From positions 1 to 43,533 of the IMG/VR virus record IMGVR_UViG_3300037504_000146: a DNA stretch of 43,533 nucleotides; one strand, written 5' to 3'. The DNA comes from a virus. The notes below the pieces were generated by a model. That model searched no databases. It saw only the letters and a program-made list of their open reading frames with translations, and was not told where the DNA came from. This document shows, piece by piece, positions 38,708 to 43,533 of this stretch. The position numbers were made by a program, and so were the translations under genes. The first letter of the stretch is position 1. Each line of letters opens with the position of its first letter.

Positions 38708-39243
38708 TGAGCAAGTGCGAGGCACTATGGCCAGAGGATGGCGGGTGGATATGCGGGAGCTACGCAATCAACCCGCACAAGCATGGCCGAGACGGGACAT
38801 TCCCAGACCTTTGCGATGTGTGCTACTGGAGAGCGCGGAATGCGATCACATCTGAAAGACTACAGGACACACGACGGGAACTCCGCGAGCGCGCCGAGGC
38901 ACTGGATCAGTTGGTAGGCGCAACTGAAAATGCGATCACCGCTGAAATCTGCCAGATTGGTGTAGCTGTGACCGTCGAGCAGCTGCGCACCGCACTCCGT
39001 GAGCGTGTTGAAGCACACGAGGAGCTGATGGAGTGGGTGCAGCAAGGCCAAAGCCTGGAGCTGTGGCTGGCGGGTGACTACTCGGTGGAGCGAACACCCC
39101 TTGGTGGTCACCGCGGTTGGGTTGCGTATCAGGGCATCCGTAGCGTGGATGGGTGGGGCTTCAAGGATGACTGCCCAACGGCATGGCCAACCTTGGCAGA
39201 CGCCATTCAGCACGCCAGGGAGCACCGAGAGGACGGTGAATAA
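38707..39243 (+). CDS. Hypothetical helical protein with Zn-type cysteines (178 aa)
   Basis: ATG 38707. Cysteines near the N-terminus (CEALWPEDGGWICGSYAINP; LCDVCYWRAR) may hold a zinc ion. A central coiled coil (RRELRERAEALDQLVGA; LRERVEAHEELMEWVQ) resembles that of the next gene, so they are probably paralogues. The C-terminus (LAGDYSVERTPLGGHRGWVA; GFKDDCPTAWPTLADAIQHA) is a separate domain. Lower GC than neighbours. No family was recognised. Confidence 0.65.
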   Translation: MSKCEALWPEDGGWICGSYAINPHKHGRDGTFPDLCDVCYWRARNAITSERLQDTRRELRERAEALDQLVGATENAITAEICQIGVAVTVEQLRTALRERVEAHEELMEWVQQGQSLELWLAGDYSVERTPLGGHRGWVAYQGIRSVDGWGFKDDCPTAWPTLADAIQHAREHREDGE

Positions 39244-39665
39244 TGAGTGACAAGATCCAACCAGGGTTAGACGACAACGGGCGCGCGTGGTGCTCCACTG
39301 AGTGCCCATCATACCGGGAGCCTGCGGATGCCTGCTCGCCATCGTGGTGCGTGGCTGACGACTTACCGGCACGCGAGTGCTGCGAGCCCTACTACTTAGA
39401 GAAGGTCGCGGAGCTAGATTCGGAAGCCGAGGATCTCGTAGAGAGTTGGTGGGACACACGACGGGAACTCCACGAACGTGTTGAGGCGCACGAGGAGGCA
39501 GAGCACCTGCTCCGGCAGACAACACAGGCGCTTGATCAGCTCGTGGAGGCCGTCGAAGGCTTCCCCTGGGGCGTACTGCACGAGCACGAGATCGCAGCAT
39601 TGCGAAAGGCGAACAGCCATGCGGTTGGGTGGCTTGAGGCGCTGCACCGAGAGGAAGGTGAGTGA
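39243..39665 (+). CDS. Hypothetical helical protein, paralogue of the upstream gene (140 aa)
   Basis: ATG 39243 overlaps the previous TAA. The N-terminus is Cys-rich (WCSTECPSYREPADACSPSW; ARECCEPYY), a possible zinc site. The coiled coil RRELHERVEAHEEAEHLLRQ and TTQALDQLVEAVEG repeat phrases found in the upstream protein. Joined to its neighbours by the repeated GAGGACGGTGA junction. No family was recognised. Confidence 0.65.
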   Translation: MSDKIQPGLDDNGRAWCSTECPSYREPADACSPSWCVADDLPARECCEPYYLEKVAELDSEAEDLVESWWDTRRELHERVEAHEEAEHLLRQTTQALDQLVEAVEGFPWGVLHEHEIAALRKANSHAVGWLEALHREEGE

Positions 39666-39931
39666 TGTCAGAGTTTCACGTACACACAAGGCGGCGAGCA
39701 CGCAAGCCGCACACCTGCGTTGAATGTGACCGGGAAATCCCACCAGGTGCAATCTATTGGGAGTATCGGGCCGTCTACGAAGGGAGATGGTCGACCCACA
39801 AGACCTGCCTTGATTGTGAGGAGCTGATACGTGAACACTGGAGTTGGAGCGATGAGGTAATCCCATTTGGGGAGCTGTACGACTACCTCGACATGGAAAT
39901 CCCAACCGACTTTATTACGAGAGGACGGTGA
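39665..39931 (+). CDS. Small zinc-finger-like protein (88 aa)
   Basis: ATG 39665 in a GAGGAAGGTGAGTGATG junction. Two CxxC pairs (HTCVECDREI and KTCLDCEELI), about 30 residues apart, form a likely zinc site, flanked by a basic N-terminus (TRRRARKPH) and an acidic C-terminal helix. This layout suits a small nucleic-acid or protein adaptor and is seen in many phages. It precedes the SNF2 helicase gene. Confidence 0.7.
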   Translation: MSEFHVHTRRRARKPHTCVECDREIPPGAIYWEYRAVYEGRWSTHKTCLDCEELIREHWSWSDEVIPFGELYDYLDMEIPTDFITRGR

Positions 39932-39934
39932 GTG

Positions 39935-41305
39935 ATGAGACTCAGACACTACCAACAGCAGGGTCGCGACTGGCTCGCTCCGCGTCGGCAGGCACTTCTC
40001 CTCGATGACATGGGCCTCGGGAAGACCTGCCAGGCGCTCACCGCGCTACCACCTGGATCGCCGGTGCTCGTGGTCTGCCCAGCGATCGTAAAGCACGAGT
40101 GGGCCGCACAGGCACGCTCGTGGCGCCCAGACTACTCCGTCGAGATCTTGCAGGGTCTCAGCTCGTTCCGGTGGCCGGAACCCGGCGAGATCGTCATCAC
40201 CAACTACGAGATCCTCCCGCGGTGCTCGCTCGAGGCGACTCGCGCGCGGCAGAAGGGCAAGATCACCAGGGCATGCGAGGCCGAGCTGAAGCGAGAAGCG
40301 CGACGCGTGCCGCAGCCCCACAATCACACCATCATCATCGCCGACGAGGCGCACCGGCTTGGACGAAACAAGACGCTCCAAACCATGCGATTCCGCTCCC
40401 TGCGCACCAAGGCAATCCGCCGCGACGGTCGTGTCTGGGGCCTCACCGGAACGCCGCTGGAAAACCGTCCACCAGAGCTGTGGAATTTGCTCACCAGCTT
40501 CCAACTGCATGAGCGGGCGTTCGGCTCGTGGCCGCGATTCCGGTACGCGTTCAACGCAATCGAGGGCGACTACGGCATCGAGTGGGGCGAGTCCAACCGC
40601 GCCGAGGTGGTGCCCGCCATGCGGCGGGTGGCGCTGCGGCGGCTCAAGACCCAAGTACTCCCCGAGCTACCGCCAAAACAGTACAGGACCATCCCTGTCA
40701 CGCTGAACCACCAGGACCGGGAGCTGTGCGACGCGGCGGCGGCCGAGCTGTCAGAAGCCGGTATTGACCTCGACAATGCCACGGCGGAGATCCTGGCATC
40801 GGCCGCGGAGCGGCTGGAGTTCACCACGCTCGCGAAGGCCCGGAAGGCTCTCGCCACCGTAAAGCTCGCCTTGGCGGAGCAGCTTGTCCAGGAGTACGAG
40901 GACCAGGAGGTGCCGCTCGTGGTCATGAGCGACCACAAACACCCGGTCGAGGTGATCGGTCGGCGGCGCAACTGGGGCATGATCCACGGCGGCGCATCCG
41001 CCACAGACCGCAGCCTCGCCGTGGAGCGATTTCAGGACCGAAAGCTGCGCGGAATAGCCATCACGATCCGTGCCGGCGGAGTCGGAATTACGCTCACTCG
41101 GGCGTCCGATATCCTGCGAATTGACCGCAACTGGACGCCCGCAATCAACATGCAAGCCGAGGACCGTTGCCACCGATTCGGGCAGGCGAAATGCGTTACG
41201 ATTGTGGACATGGTAGCGGACCACCCGCTCGATGCTCGAGTGGCGAAAATCTGCGTTGAAAAGAGTGGGCTAATGGACACCATCGACGCGATGGCTGTAC
41301 GATAG
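39935..41305 (+). CDS. SNF2-family DEAH helicase
   Basis: A 456-residue protein, ATG 39935. Motif I DDMGLGKT (24-31), motif Ia VLVVCPA, motif II DEAH (136-139), motif III LTGTPLENR, then a second RecA domain with GASATDRSLAVERFQ, AGGVGITLTRA (motif V) and EDRCHRFGQ (motif VI). This is the full Swi2/Snf2 set without large insertions. Phage versions act in replication or in clearing proteins from DNA. It follows the small zinc genes and precedes the AlpA and replication block. Confidence 0.95.
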   Translation: MRLRHYQQQGRDWLAPRRQALLLDDMGLGKTCQALTALPPGSPVLVVCPAIVKHEWAAQARSWRPDYSVEILQGLSSFRWPEPGEIVITNYEILPRCSLEATRARQKGKITRACEAELKREARRVPQPHNHTIIIADEAHRLGRNKTLQTMRFRSLRTKAIRRDGRVWGLTGTPLENRPPELWNLLTSFQLHERAFGSWPRFRYAFNAIEGDYGIEWGESNRAEVVPAMRRVALRRLKTQVLPELPPKQYRTIPVTLNHQDRELCDAAAAELSEAGIDLDNATAEILASAAERLEFTTLAKARKALATVKLALAEQLVQEYEDQEVPLVVMSDHKHPVEVIGRRRNWGMIHGGASATDRSLAVERFQDRKLRGIAITIRAGGVGITLTRASDILRIDRNWTPAINMQAEDRCHRFGQAKCVTIVDMVADHPLDARVAKICVEKSGLMDTIDAMAVR

Positions 41306-41319
41306 GATAGGAGGATAGA

Positions 41320-41733
41320 ATGAGCTGGGAGAAAGTGCCATACATACCCGCGACGCGGGGTCGCCAGTGCGGACCCGATGACGTCACCGTGATGACGAGC
41401 CGCGGCAGGAAGCAGCTGCTCCGGATCGCGTTCGGGCCGGAAGCACTGAAGCGACTTAACCTCGAAGTTAACACCAAGATCCTCATGCTGCGGGGTACTG
41501 ACGGCGACGACGGGCTCGTGAAGCTGCGGCGTGCCGACGCCGGTCGCAAGCTCTGCGCATGGCAGCCGCCATCGCCGCAGCGCGCCGGCTGGGCCACACT
41601 GAGCTGCGCCTCTCGCTGCTACGCACCGGAGCTTGAGCGCCTGCCCGACGTCGACGAGACCGAAGCGGAAGCTCGCGCTTGCGAGAACGGCGACGTCATC
41701 GTGAAGCTGCCCTCCGCGCTGCGGAGGATCTGA
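41320..41733 (+). CDS. Hypothetical protein (137 aa)
   Basis: ATG 41320 with a TAGGAGGA site upstream. Segments: GRKQLLRIAFGPEALKRLNL, LEVNTKILMLRGTDGDDGLV, then a C-terminal acidic helix (DVDETEAEARACENGD). The strand/turn order suggests a small beta-barrel of the AbrB-like type seen near phage replication genes, but no clear family was recognised. The stop overlaps the next start as TGATG. Confidence 0.65.
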   Translation: MSWEKVPYIPATRGRQCGPDDVTVMTSRGRKQLLRIAFGPEALKRLNLEVNTKILMLRGTDGDDGLVKLRRADAGRKLCAWQPPSPQRAGWATLSCASRCYAPELERLPDVDETEAEARACENGDVIVKLPSALRRI

Positions 41734-41942
41734 TGATTGCCCACTGCGCGCGGATCGGTCACGGCATCGACGCAGAGGGTCGGACCTCCATTGTCCTTTA
41801 CTGGTGGGAGGACGGTCAGCTGCACTCGCAGGTGGCGTTTGCGCGCCCATCTGACGTCGAGAGCAAGTGTGATGGCGAGGTGCGATGGCACAAGACTCGC
41901 CGCCAGGCTGTCGATGCGGCGCGGGGCGACGGGGAACTGTGA
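41733..41942 (+). CDS. Small hypothetical protein (69 aa)
   Basis: ATG 41733 with GGAGG upstream inside the previous gene's end. It begins IAHCARIGHGIDAEGRTSIV and has LYWWEDGQLHSQVAFARPSD, a beta-hairpin-like start, and a basic end. No family was recognised. It ends 16 bp before a promoter-like extended -10. Confidence 0.6.
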   Translation: MIAHCARIGHGIDAEGRTSIVLYWWEDGQLHSQVAFARPSDVESKCDGEVRWHKTRRQAVDAARGDGEL

Positions 41943-41957
41943 TGGCTCGACCCAGCC

Positions 41958-41966
41958 TGTTACAAT
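41958..41966 (+). promoter_or_regulatory. Extended -10 promoter candidate
   Basis: TGTTACAAT: the TACAAT hexamer (41961-41966) with a TG one base upstream matches the extended -10 form, which can work without a good -35. It is 17 bp before the AlpA-like ATG. Confidence 0.45.
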
Positions 41967-41983
41967 GACCATTGGAGGCTGCT

Positions 41984-42169
41984 ATGGACACGGAGAGATT
42001 ACTACGGCGACAACAGGTCGAGGAGATGTGCGCGATTGGCCGGGCGTATCTGTACCGGCTGATTGCAAATGGCGAGTTCCCAGCGCCGGTCAAGGTGGGG
42101 GTGCGCGCTGTCAGATGGCGCGAGTCTGACGTGTTGCGCTGGATCTCAGAGCGAAAACGGGCCTCGTGA
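41984..42169 (+). CDS. AlpA-like DNA-binding regulator (61 aa)
   Basis: ATG 41984 with GGAGG upstream. The sequence DTERLLRRQQVEEMCAIGRA, YLYRLIANGEFPAPVKVGVR and AVRWRESDVLRWISERKRAS matches the AlpA/winged helix-turn-helix family, which regulates phage and satellite genes and can act as an excisionase. With no integrase here, a transcriptional role is more likely. It sits directly before the replication initiator. Confidence 0.88.
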   Translation: MDTERLLRRQQVEEMCAIGRAYLYRLIANGEFPAPVKVGVRAVRWRESDVLRWISERKRAS

Positions 42170-43026
42170 TGGCTGAACGCAAATGGTGCAAGGTGTGGCG
42201 GTCACTGCCACGTGGGCGCCGTATCCGGCGGCTGTCGGTCGAGGGGCGGTGGCTGTACGTGGTGTTGCTGACGATCCCCGAGACCATGGCCGGCCGGATC
42301 GAGTCTGACGGGCTACCGTACTCGGTGGAGGACCTCGCCGACCTGGCGGGGCTCCCCGAGTCGGGCGTCTCCTCCGCACTGGATCACCTGGACGAGCTGC
42401 GGCTGATTCACCGCGAGGGGGACTGCTGGGCGATCACCGACTACCAGGACCGGCAGGAGACGCCAGAGGCCCGTAGGCAAAGGCGTTATCGCGAGGCGCG
42501 TGACGACGACCGTGACAATTACGTTACTGTAACGCGACAGTCACAAAACAATAACGCCGCGAGTAACGGTGGCGTAACGACAGAGGCAGAGGCAGAGGCA
42601 GAGGCAGAGGCAGAGGCAGAGGCAGAGGCAGAGGGAGAGAGGGGGACACTCCCCCAAACCCCCTCTCACGGTGCTGCGGATGAGGAGCAGAAGAACACCA
42701 CCTCGCTGTACCCGGATGCTTTCGACCGCTTCTGGGCCGCCTACCCGAAGAAGGTCGGCAAGCGCGAGGCGCTGAAGGCCTGGAAGCAGACACGGAAGGA
42801 GCGACCGCAGACTGACGAGCTCGTGGATAGGGTGGAGCGGCTGGCCGCGACCGACGACTGGCGAGAGCAGGGCGGCAAGTTCGTACCGAACCCCGCTACC
42901 TGGCTCCGGCGTGGCGGGTGGGATGACCAAATCCCGGTCAGGCGGAAGCAGCGGTCGAGCCTGTCCGAGGACTGGCACCGCCAGAACCCGGACGTCGACG
43001 CCGACGCAGTGAATGGGGTAATCTGA
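42169..43026 (+). CDS. Replication initiator, DnaD/O-like
   Basis: A 285-residue protein, ATG 42169. The N-terminal winged-helix (about 1-95: CKVWRSLPRGRRIRRLSVEG; GLPESGVSSALDHLDELRLI) matches phage replisome organisers. A linker of (Glu-Ala)8 at about 139-154 is encoded by GAGGCA repeats. The C-terminal domain (DAFDRFWAAYPKKVGKREAL; KFVPNPATWLRRGGWDD) is a known partner-binding region of phage replication proteins. It would bind the origin and recruit the loader encoded next. The stop overlaps the DnaC-like start. Confidence 0.88.
   Translation: MAERKWCKVWRSLPRGRRIRRLSVEGRWLYVVLLTIPETMAGRIESDGLPYSVEDLADLAGLPESGVSSALDHLDELRLIHREGDCWAITDYQDRQETPEARRQRRYREARDDDRDNYVTVTRQSQNNNAASNGGVTTEAEAEAEAEAEAEAEAEGERGTLPQTPSHGAADEEQKNTTSLYPDAFDRFWAAYPKKVGKREALKAWKQTRKERPQTDELVDRVERLAATDDWREQGGKFVPNPATWLRRGGWDDQIPVRRKQRSSLSEDWHRQNPDVDADAVNGVI
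42583..42630 (+). repeat. Hexanucleotide microsatellite (GAGGCA)8 in initiator gene
   Basis: Eight perfect copies encode (Glu-Ala)8 between the winged helix and the C-terminal domain, forming a helical acidic linker. Copy number changes would not shift the frame. Confidence 0.97.
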
Positions 43027-43533
43027 TGGACAGCAACCTGTATCACCGGATGCGGACCGGTCCACTAGCCGAGCCGGGTGAGGCGCCAGACAGCTACTGC
43101 CGGCGACTGTTTGGCGGCCAGGAGTGGTTGTGTCGTCGCTGCGAGGTGGTGCGGCTGCCACATCCTGGTATCTGTGACCGGTGCATGGAGCTGTGCGAGG
43201 CAGAGGATCGAGAGCGCAGTGGGCAACCGGACGACCCGGACGTCGCGATGAAGGCGGCCGGTGTGCCGGAGCGATGTCGGAGCTACACATGGGCGGCGAG
43301 CGGTCTCGATGAGCAGCGCGTGGTGGGTCCGCTGCGCTCGTGGGTGTGGGATGGCGGTGGAGACAGCCCCGGAGTGTTGCTGTGGGGCTCCACGGGCACG
43401 GGCAAAACCGGCGCCGCGGTCTGCATGCTGCGGGACCAACTGGCTTTGCGGAAGCCAGCCCAGTACGTGTACGTACCGGACTGGCTGGACGCACTGCGCG
43501 ACGCGGAGCGCGAGGGGAACCCACGGATGGTGT
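43026..43533 (+). CDS. DnaC/IstB-like helicase loader ATPase, 5' part
   Basis: The first 127 codons of the 268-residue loader (continued at 1-426), plus 127 bases duplicated at the join. ATG 43026 overlaps the initiator stop as TGATG. The N-terminus has paired Cys (CRRCEVV and CDRCMELC, residues 36-57), a likely zinc-binding element, followed by a linker and the P-loop GSTGTGKT at 121-128. Zn-binding N-terminus plus AAA+ core fits phage helicase loaders, which bind helicase with the N-terminal part. Confidence 0.88.
   Translation, partial: MDSNLYHRMRTGPLAEPGEAPDSYCRRLFGGQEWLCRRCEVVRLPHPGICDRCMELCEAEDRERSGQPDDPDVAMKAAGVPERCRSYTWAASGLDEQRVVGPLRSWVWDGGGDSPGVLLWGSTGTGKTGAAVCMLRDQLALRKPAQYVYVPDWLDALRDAEREGNPRMV
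43407..43533. repeat. Terminal 127-bp direct repeat, right copy
   Basis: Exact copy of 1-127. Removing it gives one circle with an unbroken reading frame across the join. Confidence 0.95.

Noticed and set aside
41984-42169. Excisionase, implying an integrated prophage
   Set aside because: AlpA-like proteins can be excisionases, but no integrase or attachment site was seen; a regulator fits better. Temperate lifestyle remains undecided.

Overview
The window is one complete, circular phage-like genome of about 43.4 kb. The last 127 bases (43407-43533) repeat the first 127 exactly, and one gene (a DnaC-like helicase loader) runs across the join. The DNA is GC-rich and densely packed, with most genes overlapping by 1-14 bases or abutting. 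The lysis cassette encodes an overlapping inner/outer-membrane spanin pair, so the host should be a Gram-negative bacterium; I cannot name it. No integrase, transposase, partition gene, tRNA or rRNA was recognised.

Layout. (1) Late rightward operon, about 1.6-28.4 kb: a strong promoter (1599-1627) followed at once by a hairpin terminator, then terminase genes, two exported proteins of unknown role, a Mu-like head module (portal gp29-like, gpF-like, gpI protease with an internal scaffold start, cement protein, major capsid), Mu-like connector genes (gp36-, gpG- and gp37-like), and a long-tail module of lambda type (tail tube, G/GT chaperones joined by a -1 frameshift, tape measure, gpL-like and gpJ-like tip proteins). 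Lysis genes, a ParB-methyltransferase fusion and a strong terminator (28407-28433) follow. Structurally this is a siphovirus-like phage with a Mu-type head. (2) A three-gene leftward operon (30096 back to 28472) of unrecognised proteins. (3) A divergent control region (30097-30238) with two near-consensus sigma-70 promoters. (4) Early rightward operon, about 30.2 kb through the join to 1.6 kb: a small HTH regulator, an unknown 94-residue protein, a compact Cas12 effector (585 residues, most like Cas12m/type V-M) with a miniature CRISPR array just behind it, small genes, a recombination block (candidate annealing protein, SbcD, SbcC), small Zn-binding genes, a SNF2 helicase, an AlpA-like regulator, a replication initiator, a DnaC-like loader, a PD-(D/E)XK nuclease and a 228-residue protein sitting where a Q-type antiterminator would be expected.

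How it works together (inference): two divergent early promoters flank a Cro-like gene; the rightward one expresses the Cas12 unit and the replication/recombination genes. The late promoter with its promoter-proximal terminator may need antitermination to express the virion and lysis genes.

The standout is the Cas12 unit at 30.7-32.84 kb. There is a single effector, no cas1/cas2, three full 36-nt repeats plus one degenerate end repeat, and an apparently intact D-E-D RuvC triad. The repeat variants keep an RNA hairpin by G-U wobble pairs.
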